A stretch of DNA of 64,000 nucleotides from Amphritea atlantica (GCF_900111095.1 NZ_FOGB01000001.1:186001-250000), one strand, 5' to 3'; numbered from the stretch's first letter, positions 37,850 to 47,936 are shown. The notes: generated by a model from the letters alone, not told the origin. Numbers and translations: made by a program.

Positions 37850-38566
37850 ATGAATCAGTTTCCAGAGGTACTTGCACATGGCGCCATTGAAGAGGTATTT
37901 CCGGATATCTTTTTCGTCCGCGGCGCGATGGAAACCGTTCTTCAGGGGATGGATTGGCAATTCAGCCGCAATATGACCGTGGTGCGTGATGGCGACCGCC
38001 TGATCATCATTAACAGTGTTCGTCTGAGCGATGAGAGCCTCGCTGAGCTTGATCAGCTGGGGCGTGTTACTGATGTGGTCAGGCTGGGCTGCTTGCATGG
38101 CCGGGATGATCAGTTCTATGTTGACCGCTATCATGCTGATTACTGGACACTGCCCGGGGTTGAGCAGGCAGATGGCTTGCAAGCGACACATACACTGACA
38201 GAGGATGGTACGTTACCAATTTCGGATGCCTCTCTGTTCCTGTTCCGGACTACTCAGATACCGGAAGCGATACTGCGTATTGATCGCGCAGGTGGGATTC
38301 TGATTGCCTGTGATGCATTACAAAACTGGCTGGCGCCGGATGAGTATTTTTCTGATGCTTCACGGGAGCTGATGCAGACGATGGAGTTCTTTACCCCTGC
38401 TAATCTGGGCCCGGTTTGGCTTCAGGCTGCTGCACCTGAGGGAGATGATTTTGCACGCCTGAAAACATTGCCATTCAGGCATGCTCTGTGTGGTCATGGC
38501 GATCCACTGCGTGAGACCGCTTATGAGGATTATCACGCCACCTTCCAGCGTATCTTCGGTGTCTGA
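37850..38566 (+). CDS. metallo-beta-lactamase-like protein, metal site degenerate (DUF4336-like)
   Basis: 238 residues. The outline is MBL-like (VFPDIFFVRGAMETV; NMTVVRDGDRLIIINSVRLSDESLAEL; VRLGCLHGRDDQFYVDRYHADYW; GGILIACDALQNW; ALCGHGDPLRETA), but the HxHxDH metal motif is reduced to a single HGRDD. It may be inactive or use another metal arrangement. The ATG is 4 bases after the GGCT-like gene, whose last codons supply the ribosome binding site, so translation is coupled. Confidence 0.65.
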   Translation: MNQFPEVLAHGAIEEVFPDIFFVRGAMETVLQGMDWQFSRNMTVVRDGDRLIIINSVRLSDESLAELDQLGRVTDVVRLGCLHGRDDQFYVDRYHADYWTLPGVEQADGLQATHTLTEDGTLPISDASLFLFRTTQIPEAILRIDRAGGILIACDALQNWLAPDEYFSDASRELMQTMEFFTPANLGPVWLQAAAPEGDDFARLKTLPFRHALCGHGDPLRETAYEDYHATFQRIFGV

Positions 38567-38587
38567 CCGGCGGTTAGGAGAATCTGT

Positions 38588-41500
38588 GTGAAGGAGCCGT
38601 TGCCACAACTGCCTGGCTATCAGCCTGAGGCGATAATATGCCGTGCGGATGGGCGTGTTGTTTATCGCGCACGTAGTGCGGTGGATGGCGCGGTGGTGGC
38701 CGTTGAGACTCTGGATGCGGAGTTTCCAGATCGTCAGCAGGTGGCTGAAATTCGTCGTGAAGGTGAGATCGCGCAACGATTAGCTGATGTTGCTGGTGTG
38801 CGTAAAGTGTATGCCGTGATCTCCCATGGCAGTGGCAATCTGGCGCTTGTGTGCGAACCGTTTGAGCAGTCTCTCAGATCTCACCTTGCCCTCAGGGGGG
38901 GCGGTGGTTTGCCGCTGGCCGAATGTCTCGAAATCGCTCTGAGTCTTGCTCACACTCTCGGTGGTATTCATAGCCGGGATATTGTTCATAAAGCGTTGAC
39001 GCCTGGGAACGTGTTGTTTAATCCGCTCAACGGAGCGACAGGGCTGGCTGGCTTCGGTATCGCTTCTGAGCTGGATCAGGAGCGACAGGCTTTGCAAATG
39101 TCGCGTCAGTTAGAGGGGCCGTTACCCTATATCTCTCCGGAACAGACCGGGCGCATGAATCGCGACCTGGATTACCGTTCCGATTATTACTCTCTGGGGG
39201 TGCTGCTGTTTGAGCTGCTTACCGGACAGCAACCCTTTCAGGCTGATAACGTACTGGAGTGGGTGCACAGTCATATCAGCCAAATCCCCCCGGCACCTCA
39301 CGAAATAGATCCTGAGGTGCCTGAGGCTGTCTCAGCCATCATCCTGAAACTGTTATCCAAAAGTCCCGAGGCGCGTTATCAGAGTGCCGGGGGACTGATT
39401 TATGATCTGAGTTATTGCGCTGATCGACTGGCTGCAGGGCAGTTGATCGACCCCTTTGAGCTGGGGCAAAAAGAGGTTGTACAGAAGTTTCTGGTGCCGC
39501 AAAAACTCTATGGCCGTGAAGCAGAATTAGGGCAACTATTCGATCTGTTTGAAACCGTTGTCACTGGAGGGAATGTCTTCTGCCTGGTTAAAGGGTATTC
39601 CGGTGTTGGTAAATCGTCATTGGTGAATGAGATTGATCAGCCACTTGTGCGTGAACGGGGTTTCTTTGTTCAGGGTAAGTTTGAACAGTTTCAACATGGT
39701 GAAGCTTATACGGCGCTTGCCGCCACATTCCGTGGTCTGGTGCAGCAGATCCTGACAGAGCCCGAGGAAAAACTTGCCCGGTGGCGGGAAGATTTACTGG
39801 CTGCTCTGGCTTCACACGCAGCGTTAGTGATTGATCTGGTACCTGAGCTGGAACTGATTGTCGGGCCACAACCGGCGGTGGCCGAGCTTCCTCCCGCCGA
39901 GGCGCGCAACCGTTTGCAAAGGGCGTTGATCGCATTTCTCCGGGTGTTCGCCAGCGATGGGCACCCGGTGGTGTTATTTCTCGATGACCTGCAATGGAGT
40001 GACGTACCTACCTTAGAACTCATGCGCCGTCTGGTGACCTCCAGAGAGCTGAGTCACTTATTGCTGATTGGGGCTTATCGGGATCACGAAGTTGGTGTGA
40101 GTCATCCTTTGCGACTATTGCTTGAGGATCTGGGTGGCCGGGAGAATATCCATCAGCTTCATCTCGGCCAGCTGGATCGCAACTCTGTAAGACATATGGT
40201 CTCTGATGCGTTGTGCAGCAATGTGGAACAAACCCGACCACTGAGTGACATGCTCTATGATAAGGCTCAGGGAAATCCCTTTTTTACCACTGAACTGTTG
40301 CGTCAGTTGCATAAAGAGGGCGCTATCGTCGCCGATCAGATTAGCGGACGGTGGAGCTGGGATTTAGATGCAGCTCGCTGGTCTGGTGTGAGTAACGATG
40401 TGGTCGAGTTTATGGTGGACAATCTGCGACGCTTTACACCGCAGACGCAGCAGGTCCTCCAGTTAGCGGCCTGTATTGGCGGGACGTTTGACCTGCTGAC
40501 CCTTGCAGCCATTTATGAAGCTTCAGTTGATGCAACGGCTATGGCGCTGTTGCCGGCACTCAAACAACATACTGTGCAGCCGCTCAACAGTGATTACCGT
40601 CTTGTGGGGGATGTTTCGGCAACTGACTCTGAGGCCCCGGTGACTGTTAATCCCGTTTATCGGTTCCAGCATGACCGTGTGCAGCAGGCTGCATATGCAT
40701 TAATCGACTTGTCGTTGCGGCCGGTTGTTCATCTTTCGGTAGGGCGTTTGATGTTACAGCATGCCGATAACCAGGTGCCCGATGACAGACTGATCGATAT
40801 TGTTGCGCATCTCAATGAAGGCCGGCAGTTGATAACCTCTGCTGATGAACAGCGGTCGCTGGCTGAGCTTAATCTGCGCGCAGGCATTCGTGCCAAACAG
40901 GCGTCTGCCTATGAGGTGGCGCTCGGATATCTTCAGATCAGTGCCGAATTTTTACCTGCCGACCCCTGGCAGAGTGTGCCATCACTGATGCAGGCATTGG
41001 CAGAGGAAACCCAGCAATGTGCTTATCTGACCGGGCGGGTTGAAGAGGCAGATGAATGGATTGAAGTGATGCTGGAAAACGCTCAATCCGATCTGGAACG
41101 CAGTCATATTCTTGCGATCCGCACCCGGCAATATGCAACCCTCGGGCGGATGGAAGACTCCATTCTTTCAGCCATTCAGGGGTTGGCTATTCTGGGTGTT
41201 GAGTTCATTCAACATCCCGGAGTGGAGGATGTCGCCCGGGAACGGCAACGGGTTACAGAGAATTTAGGTGGCCGGGCTATTGCTGAGCTGGTTAACGCTC
41301 AGCCGGTTGATAACCCTGCTACGCTCACCGCTATGAGACTGCTGATGGAGACCTTTGCTGCGGCATTTCTGTCGGGCAGTGGCAATCTGTTTCCCTATCT
41401 GGTGACAAAAGCGGTCAATCTCTCGTTGAGTCATGGTAATTGTCCGGAAACCGCTTTCGCCTATGCCGCCTATGGGATGCTGTTGTGTGGTGAATATGAT

Positions 41501-43675
41501 GAGCCCGAAGAGGGGTTCCAGTATGCCAGTGCGGGTTTGGCGATTAATGAAAAACTGGATGATCTGGCGCTGCGGGCGCGGGTTATCTATGTCTATGCGA
41601 TGTTTGTCTATCACTGGAGTAAGCCCTGGTCAGGGCTGACCTCTTTGTTTCGAAAGGGGATTGAAGCGGGTTATCAGTCCGGCGATCTGCTTTATCTTGC
41701 CTACAGTGCTCAGGATTGTGTCATCTGGGATCCCTCTATGGATCTGGAAACCGCTTACCGGTTGCACAGTGATAATATGGAGATCGTGCGTGAATGCGCC
41801 TATCAGGATTCGCTGGATTCCGGCACTTTGTTCTTACAGTTACAACGTAATCTATTGGGACTGACGGATGCTCCCTGTTCGTTAAGTGATGATCAGTTTG
41901 ACGAAGCGCTCTGCCTGGAGGGGATGCGTCAGCGTCAGTTCATGACCGGAATTGCCAACTACCATATTTACAGTGCAGAGATCTGCTTTCTTTACGGTGC
42001 ATATGAGCGTGCCCTTGAGCATGTCAGGGCTCAGGATGTGTTGATAAAGTCGGCGATGTCACTGCCTCAACTGGTGCGTTTTTACATCACTTCGTTTCTG
42101 ACACTGTCAACGCTGTATCCCGATATGGAGGTGGAACAGCAGGCAGAAACCCGTGCCCGGCTTGAGCGAGACCTGGCGCGCATGAAACGCTGGGCCGACA
42201 GTTGCGAGACTAACTTTCGTCATCTGCAGCTGCTGATGGACGCAGAATTGCAACGGCTGGACGGTCAGCATGAGGCCGCTCTGGAGGGTTACGATATCGC
42301 CATCGACGCAGCGCGTGAGAGTGGTTTTCTACGGGATGAAGCCACCGCCTGTGAGCGGGCTGCGCGTCATCTTCTGACTATCGGTCGGCGACGCTCAGCG
42401 GAAGGCTATCTGCGCGCGGCACACCGGATATATGATCGCTGGGGCGCCCATCGTAAAGTGGCTCTGCTGGAACAGGAGTTTGCGGTATTGCGTGAGCTAT
42501 CGCCGCTGGCGGGTACGCCCTATGGTACTGATGCGGTTGGTGATCTGGATCTCGCCTCGGTGATGAAAGCCTCCCGGGCGATTTCAGAAGAGATCATCCT
42601 CGACCGGCTGTTGAAAAAAACCATGACGATTCTGCTGGAAAATGCCGGAGGACAATGGGGTTGCTTAGTGGTTAAACGCGAAGCAGGGCTGGTTGTCGAG
42701 GCGGGTACTTTCCCCGAATCCGGCTTATCAGCAGATGATCTGCCGGGGCGTTCGCTGGTGCAGAGCTCTCAGGGAGCGCCGGTTTTCCTGCCGGTGACGC
42801 TGATCAGTGAAGTGCTGCACAGCGGTGAGGCTGTGGTGCTCCGGGATGCTGCCTCAGAGGGCGCCTTTGTACAGGACCCCTATGTTCTTGAGGTTCAGCC
42901 TGCCTCTGTACTCTGTGTGCCCCTCCTGCGTGAGCGTTTCGCTGGCGTTTTATATATAGAGAATAACCTTGCCAGTGGTGTATTTACCTCGGGGAGAGTG
43001 GAAGTTATTCGCCTTTTGGCGGCTCAGGCATCGGTTGCCATCGAGAACGCGCGTCTGTACGAGCAGATTCAGGAATACTCCCGGACACTGGAGGAGAAGG
43101 TCATTGAGCGGACCGCCAGCCTGGAGCAACTCAATCTTGAACTACGGGGGCTTGCGGATTGTGATGGCCTGACGGGGGTTGCTAACCGTCGCCGAGGGGA
43201 TGCCTATCTGCTTGAAGTCTGGCGACGACTGCGGCGGGAAAAGAAACCGCTGTCGGTGATTATGCTGGACGTTGACCACTTCAAGGCATTTAACGATAGC
43301 TATGGCCATCAGGCGGGTGATGATTGTCTGATTGCGGTGGCTGCAAAGGTGAGGGAAACGTTATTTCGTCCGGCCGATCTGATTGCCCGATACGGGGGAG
43401 AAGAGTTTATGATTATACTGCCGGATACCGATGCTGAAGGTGCGGCTACAGTCGGCGAAACTGTCCGCCAGGCGGTGCAGGATATGGCGATTGTACATGA
43501 GCATTCCTCTGCCGGCACCGTGGTTACCGTAAGTGTTGGAACTGCAACGATTGTGCCGGAAGCGATGGATGGTACTGAACCGCTGCTGCGTGAAGCGGAT
43601 ATTGCTCTGTATCGCGCCAAGCGAATGGGACGTAATCAGGTGCATGCCGCCGCTGAATATCTGACTATGAACTAG
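38588..43675 (+). CDS. pseudokinase / AAA ATPase / TPR / GAF / GGDEF signalling protein
   Basis: 1695 residues. A protein-kinase-like domain (about 15-280) lacks the three catalytic residues: the VAIK lysine is E40, the HRD motif is H-K-A at 134-136, and DFG is GFG at 155-157. An AAA_16-type NTPase follows (Walker A GYSGVGKS 336-343; Walker B VVLFLDDLQWSD), then a long TPR-like helical region (about 720-1310), a GAF domain (about 1340-1490), a coiled coil (about 1495-1540), and a GGDEF domain with active-type GGEEF at 1603-1607 and an RPAD inhibitory site exactly 5 residues ahead. It resembles trifunctional kinase/ATPase/histidine kinase proteins, with a diguanylate cyclase as output. GTG start with TAGGAG upstream. 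Predicted to be a cytoplasmic c-di-GMP producer controlled by ATP and ligand sensing. Confidence 0.9.
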   Translation: MKEPLPQLPGYQPEAIICRADGRVVYRARSAVDGAVVAVETLDAEFPDRQQVAEIRREGEIAQRLADVAGVRKVYAVISHGSGNLALVCEPFEQSLRSHLALRGGGGLPLAECLEIALSLAHTLGGIHSRDIVHKALTPGNVLFNPLNGATGLAGFGIASELDQERQALQMSRQLEGPLPYISPEQTGRMNRDLDYRSDYYSLGVLLFELLTGQQPFQADNVLEWVHSHISQIPPAPHEIDPEVPEAVSAIILKLLSKSPEARYQSAGGLIYDLSYCADRLAAGQLIDPFELGQKEVVQKFLVPQKLYGREAELGQLFDLFETVVTGGNVFCLVKGYSGVGKSSLVNEIDQPLVRERGFFVQGKFEQFQHGEAYTALAATFRGLVQQILTEPEEKLARWREDLLAALASHAALVIDLVPELELIVGPQPAVAELPPAEARNRLQRALIAFLRVFASDGHPVVLFLDDLQWSDVPTLELMRRLVTSRELSHLLLIGAYRDHEVGVSHPLRLLLEDLGGRENIHQLHLGQLDRNSVRHMVSDALCSNVEQTRPLSDMLYDKAQGNPFFTTELLRQLHKEGAIVADQISGRWSWDLDAARWSGVSNDVVEFMVDNLRRFTPQTQQVLQLAACIGGTFDLLTLAAIYEASVDATAMALLPALKQHTVQPLNSDYRLVGDVSATDSEAPVTVNPVYRFQHDRVQQAAYALIDLSLRPVVHLSVGRLMLQHADNQVPDDRLIDIVAHLNEGRQLITSADEQRSLAELNLRAGIRAKQASAYEVALGYLQISAEFLPADPWQSVPSLMQALAEETQQCAYLTGRVEEADEWIEVMLENAQSDLERSHILAIRTRQYATLGRMEDSILSAIQGLAILGVEFIQHPGVEDVARERQRVTENLGGRAIAELVNAQPVDNPATLTAMRLLMETFAAAFLSGSGNLFPYLVTKAVNLSLSHGNCPETAFAYAAYGMLLCGEYDEPEEGFQYASAGLAINEKLDDLALRARVIYVYAMFVYHWSKPWSGLTSLFRKGIEAGYQSGDLLYLAYSAQDCVIWDPSMDLETAYRLHSDNMEIVRECAYQDSLDSGTLFLQLQRNLLGLTDAPCSLSDDQFDEALCLEGMRQRQFMTGIANYHIYSAEICFLYGAYERALEHVRAQDVLIKSAMSLPQLVRFYITSFLTLSTLYPDMEVEQQAETRARLERDLARMKRWADSCETNFRHLQLLMDAELQRLDGQHEAALEGYDIAIDAARESGFLRDEATACERAARHLLTIGRRRSAEGYLRAAHRIYDRWGAHRKVALLEQEFAVLRELSPLAGTPYGTDAVGDLDLASVMKASRAISEEIILDRLLKKTMTILLENAGGQWGCLVVKREAGLVVEAGTFPESGLSADDLPGRSLVQSSQGAPVFLPVTLISEVLHSGEAVVLRDAASEGAFVQDPYVLEVQPASVLCVPLLRERFAGVLYIENNLASGVFTSGRVEVIRLLAAQASVAIENARLYEQIQEYSRTLEEKVIERTASLEQLNLELRGLADCDGLTGVANRRRGDAYLLEVWRRLRREKKPLSVIMLDVDHFKAFNDSYGHQAGDDCLIAVAAKVRETLFRPADLIARYGGEEFMIILPDTDAEGAATVGETVRQAVQDMAIVHEHSSAGTVVTVSVGTATIVPEAMDGTEPLLREADIALYRAKRMGRNQVHAAAEYLTMN

Positions 43676-44198
43676 CCCCAGACTGTCCTGACGCGCGAAT
43701 CGCCCTTAGACTCCCCCTTAAAAGGAGTCCTGCATTATCAGATCCGGTTAAATCTTCCTGTTTGAAGCAAAGGTTCGCGGGTATCAGGGGGGAGAAAACT
43801 TGCAGCCGCCGGGGTTATCAATTATAACTCTGAATCCAGTTAAAATGCTTTATATTCAAGGTTTAGGGATATGCCTGCTGCCACAGGCTGTACTGATCGT
43901 GGACAAGGATGCTGTCTGCTCTCCCGGCTATCTCTGGCTGCGGTGAGGTTTTTACTCATAGTCTTCCTGCCACTGGGGCTTCTGTAATCTGGCGCAGTCA
44001 TTGTTGTCCTCTCCTCCCTGTATTGTATGGGGCAGGGAGCTGTTGCGCCTGGATGACAGATGATATGTCAGACGGCAGGTTGTAATCGCCTGAACCGATA
44101 ATTGATAAATGTGAGAAACAGAATAACGCTGGATAACGGTTTTGAATGTTATCCGTTTTGATTAGCAAGGACGAACACGACTAACAGGGAGACGTAAC
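43676..44198. other. intergenic region before the M48 protease gene
   Basis: 523 bases without a convincing gene. A 6-bp hairpin GACTCC/GGAGTC lies near 43709-43730, just past the GGDEF gene, with no T-run. A GGATAAC (44131-44137) / GTTATCC (44148-44154) stem followed by GTTTTG lies about 45 bases before the protease start; it may be a weak terminator or leader element. Confidence 0.45.
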
Positions 44199-46520
44199 AT
44201 GTCTGATTTATCGCTCTATCCATCCAGTCCAGGTAATATACCTGAAGATCTGACCCGCGCAACCGCCAGCTATAAACGCCAGGCCTGGTTAGCCATGGTT
44301 GGGCTCACGGTCTTTATGCTGTTTTATCTGGCGTTAGCCGCATGTTTTGGCTGGATTGCCTATAGCAACATTGTAAAAATTCAGGCAGGTCATTCGGATC
44401 TGTTTAATCTGCTGTTTGCCGGCATCGCATCTCTGCTGAGCCTGTTCATGATCAAGTCTTTATTCTCAGTGCGAAAGTCTGACCGTATTGATGGTATAGA
44501 GGTCACCGCCCAGGAAGAGCCGAAACTTTTCGACTTTTTGCATACCCTCGCCGATGAGATAGGGGCCCCGAGACCTCACCGGGTTTTTATCACGCCGGAT
44601 GTCAATGCCGCTGTGTTCTATGATCTGTCACTGATCAATATGATCTTCCCTTCGAAGAAGAATCTGATTATCGGTTTAGGTCTGGTCAACGTGCTCAATC
44701 TGGGTGAGCTTAAGGCGGTGCTGGCGCATGAGTTTGGTCACTTTGCGCAAGGCTCGATGATGGTGGGCCGCTGGGTATATATCGCGCAGCAAATTATCGC
44801 CCATATGGTGTCTACCCGTGACTGGCTTGACTCTGTCGTACGGTTTATCTCACGTATTGATCTGCGTATCGCCTGGGTAGGCTGGATCCTGGGGTTAGTG
44901 ATATGGTCGATCCGTTCACTGATGGATACCTTGTTCCGGCTGGTGATTATTGCTGAACGGGCATTGAGCCGGGAGATGGAGTTTAACGCTGATCTGGTCG
45001 CCGTCTCAGTCACCGGCAGTGATGCCCTGGTCAATGCTTTACATAAGTTGCAGTCCGCCGATAATGCCTGGCAGACAACTCTTGGTGTTGCCAATGTTGA
45101 GGCTGGTAAAGGCAAGTTTATCAGCGATCTGTTCAGTGCCCAGAAAAAAGCGGTGAGTGTTATTGGTGAGGTGCTCAATGACGCGAGCTATGGCGTAGTG
45201 CCACAGCCGGATGGCGATGATGTCAGTCAACACCGGGTGTTTTCTGAGGATATGGCCCGGCCACCGCAAATGTGGTCGACACACCCGGCGAACAGGGATC
45301 GTGAAGACAACGCAAAGCATATCTATATCGCTGCGAATATTGATCGGCGATCTTCCTGGCAGGTCTTTTCTGATCCGGCCGGGCTGCGTCAGAAAGTTAG
45401 CCTGAATTTTTATAATGCAGAGAAAATTGCGGAAATGGAGCCGATTGCTGCTGAAGATGCCGTTGTTGACCGCTTTAGCAAGCGTTCCTTTGCATCCAAA
45501 TATAGGGGTACCTACCTGAGTCGTAGCCCGGTGCGTCATTTCGCTAGTATCGATGAGATGCTGCATGCAGCTGATTTGAAGGGCTCTGCAGCTGAGTCAA
45601 TTGCATCACTCTACCCTGAATCGCTGGCACAGCAGCTGGACCTGGCGAGGAGTCTGGATCTGGAAAGTTATACCCTGAAAGGGCTAGCGTCCGGACAACT
45701 TAAACCCTCCGGCGGCGTTATCCGTCATCGGGGTAATGAGCTGAAGAAAAACGATATTCCCGTTGCGCTGCAGCAGGTTCATGCCGAGCGGGCAGCGGTA
45801 GCGGAACATTTAAAGGTACATGATGCCCGCTGTCGTGCTGCTCATCTGCAGGGTGCCAGAGAGTGTGGACAGGGGTGGGAAAACTATTTGCAGTCCCTGA
45901 TTCGATTGCTTCATTGTAGCGAACACCTGCATGCCAACATTGAAAATGAGATCGCACTCCTGGTTAACACCTGGGAAGTGATCACCGCCGATGGCAAAGT
46001 GGGTCATTTTGAGAAGCGGCGTATACTTAAAGTGTGCAACGCTGTACAGAATGAGATGCGGCAAATCTCCGCTGTTGCGGCAAAAATTGTGCTGCCAGAG
46101 CCAATCGTGGAAGCAACGGGCTTTGAAAACTGGTCAGAGCGATTTCCTGAGTTTGATATCGCCGACGTTAACAAAAAGAACTGGGTCGAATGGTGTGAAG
46201 CGGCTTCGACACTGATGAACAATCTGCTGTATACCTTCAGTGAAATCAAGTCTGCGACACTTGAAGAGTTGGTTGCAAGTGAAGAGAAAATTGCTCAGCA
46301 TCTGTTGCAAAACAAGGCTCTTGAGGTCGCGCCGCATGCCGGCAGTTGTCCGGCTGAATACCCGGTTTTACTGCCGGGTGACGAGCATGAGTTGCAACAG
46401 AAACTCGATCTATGGAACCGCTTTCAACTGGCTCATGGAATGGTTCCCTCGACACTGCGTTTTATTATCGCTTTCGCCATCGTAGCGGGCACGCTTTATA
46501 GTGGTTTTTTTGGGTTGTAA
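44199..46520 (+). CDS. large M48-family membrane metallopeptidase
   Basis: 773 residues. Two membrane segments near the N terminus (MVGLTVFMLFYLALAACFGWIAY; LLFAGIASLLSLFMI), then the zinc motif HEFGH at 177-181, a further hydrophobic hairpin (about 225-255, WVGWILGLVIWSI) and the third-ligand Glu region REMEFNADLVAV. The C-terminal 400 residues are soluble and helical, with a final membrane segment (FIIAFAIVAGTLYSGFF). Larger than HtpX; of the Ste24/M48-with-extension type. Presumably envelope protein quality control; the target is unknown. Confidence 0.85.
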   Translation: MSDLSLYPSSPGNIPEDLTRATASYKRQAWLAMVGLTVFMLFYLALAACFGWIAYSNIVKIQAGHSDLFNLLFAGIASLLSLFMIKSLFSVRKSDRIDGIEVTAQEEPKLFDFLHTLADEIGAPRPHRVFITPDVNAAVFYDLSLINMIFPSKKNLIIGLGLVNVLNLGELKAVLAHEFGHFAQGSMMVGRWVYIAQQIIAHMVSTRDWLDSVVRFISRIDLRIAWVGWILGLVIWSIRSLMDTLFRLVIIAERALSREMEFNADLVAVSVTGSDALVNALHKLQSADNAWQTTLGVANVEAGKGKFISDLFSAQKKAVSVIGEVLNDASYGVVPQPDGDDVSQHRVFSEDMARPPQMWSTHPANRDREDNAKHIYIAANIDRRSSWQVFSDPAGLRQKVSLNFYNAEKIAEMEPIAAEDAVVDRFSKRSFASKYRGTYLSRSPVRHFASIDEMLHAADLKGSAAESIASLYPESLAQQLDLARSLDLESYTLKGLASGQLKPSGGVIRHRGNELKKNDIPVALQQVHAERAAVAEHLKVHDARCRAAHLQGARECGQGWENYLQSLIRLLHCSEHLHANIENEIALLVNTWEVITADGKVGHFEKRRILKVCNAVQNEMRQISAVAAKIVLPEPIVEATGFENWSERFPEFDIADVNKKNWVEWCEAASTLMNNLLYTFSEIKSATLEELVASEEKIAQHLLQNKALEVAPHAGSCPAEYPVLLPGDEHELQQKLDLWNRFQLAHGMVPSTLRFIIAFAIVAGTLYSGFFGL

Positions 46521-46958
46521 CTCTCCATCAAAAAGGAGCCAGAAGATAATAAGGGGGAGCGTCATCATCAGTAAGATGATGCCCCTCTTTGACCCGTATA
46601 CTGTTTGGAGTCTCTGTTTTACCTGTTTCGTGATTGCCAGTATCTTGTTTGAGAAGTGCGTCTGTATTTTCAGTTGAAGCGCTATCTACTGACGTGGTGG
46701 AGCCTTCCGGAGCATGTTTATAGCGGGTTTAGCATCGATAGCCCCTTACTTTCCTTTCTCAGTTGGGAGGTCGATTACAGAACAAAATCACCACCCATCG
46801 TCGCTTTTAGTAGTGTGTAAGTCGTTTCCAGCCCCGTTTCATTTTTCTGAATAACTACACTGGCTTTAATGATGAAAAGGTCTGATGTGGATCTTTTTGC
46901 CTGCAGGCCTGTGGGTTCACCGGGTGCTGCTAAACTCTGATTCAGAAGGATACCAACA
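46521..46958. other. region upstream of the dipeptidase-dgc operon
   Basis: 438 bases. The left end holds a probable hairpin terminator for the protease gene at 46551-46590. The rest has no convincing reading frame and must contain the promoter of the 46959-54992 gene set, a GbdR target in Pseudomonas. I could not assign the GbdR sites. Confidence 0.5.
46551..46590 (+). terminator. probable terminator after the M48 gene
   Basis: Imperfect hairpin, GGGG...CATCATC / GATGATG...CCCC with an internal bulge, followed by TCTTT. Confidence 0.45.
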
Positions 46959-47936
46959 ATGAATGCAGCTGATCTGCACAATGATGCCATCGTTATTGAT
47001 GGTCTGATCTGCGCCAAATGGGAGCGCGCCCTGTTTGAAGATATGGCGAAAGGTGGCCTGACTGCCGCTAACTGCACCGTGGCTTTCTGGGAGAACTTTG
47101 AAGGAACGGTTCGTAATATCGTTGAGATGAATGAACTGATCGAAGAGAGCAGTGATCTGCTGGTCAAAGTGCGCACCACGGAAGATATCAGACGCGCCAA
47201 GCGTGAAGGTAAGACTGGCGTCATGATGGGTTTCCAGAATGCCAATCCGTTTGAAGATCAGATCGGCTACGTTAAGGTCTTTAAAGACCTGGGCGTGGGC
47301 ATTGTGCAGATGTGTTACAACACTCAGAACCTGGTGGGTACCGGTTGCTACGAGCGCGATGGCGGTTTATCGGGTTTTGGTCGTGAGATTGTTGCTGAGA
47401 TGAATAAGCATGGTCTGCTATGTGATCTGTCTCACGTTGGCCCGAACACCGCGAAAGAGGTGATTGATGAGTCTAAGCAGCGTGTTTGTTACTCCCACTG
47501 TCTGCCATCCGGTTTGAAAGAGCATCCGCGTAACCGTAGCGACGAAGAGCTGAAATATATCGCCGATAAAGGCGGCTTTGTTGGCGTTACTATGTTTACG
47601 CCATTCCTCAAAGCGGGGGTGAATGCCACTATCGAAGACTACGTCGAAGCGATCCGTTACATCTATAACATCGTTGGTGAAGATGCCATCGGCATCGGTA
47701 CCGATTTCACTCAGGGTCATGGCCATGACTTCTTTGAGTACCTTACACACGACAAAGGCTATGCCCGTCGTCTGACCCGTTTTGGCGAGATCATCAATCC
47801 AAAGGGTATTCGTACAGTGGGTGAGTTCCCGAATCTGACCGAAGCGCTGCTGAAGGATGGTTTCTCTGAAACCCAGGTGCGCAAGATTATGGGTGAGAAC
47901 TGGATGACATTGTTGAAGGATGTCTGGGGTTCTTAA
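46959..47936 (+). CDS. M19 membrane-dipeptidase-like protein, metal ligands altered
   Basis: 325 residues, homologue of the renal-dipeptidase-like gene that precedes dgcAB in Pseudomonas (PA5396 type). In true M19 dipeptidases the first strand carries a DGHxD motif and a bridging Glu sits in an EG-type motif; here these read DGLIC (after IVI) and FQNANPF, so three binuclear zinc ligands are missing, while LCDLSHVG and CYSHCLP keep the later histidines. It may be a mononuclear or non-peptidase enzyme of betaine breakdown. First gene in a run to etfB, all on the same strand. Confidence 0.88.
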   Translation: MNAADLHNDAIVIDGLICAKWERALFEDMAKGGLTAANCTVAFWENFEGTVRNIVEMNELIEESSDLLVKVRTTEDIRRAKREGKTGVMMGFQNANPFEDQIGYVKVFKDLGVGIVQMCYNTQNLVGTGCYERDGGLSGFGREIVAEMNKHGLLCDLSHVGPNTAKEVIDESKQRVCYSHCLPSGLKEHPRNRSDEELKYIADKGGFVGVTMFTPFLKAGVNATIEDYVEAIRYIYNIVGEDAIGIGTDFTQGHGHDFFEYLTHDKGYARRLTRFGEIINPKGIRTVGEFPNLTEALLKDGFSETQVRKIMGENWMTLLKDVWGS

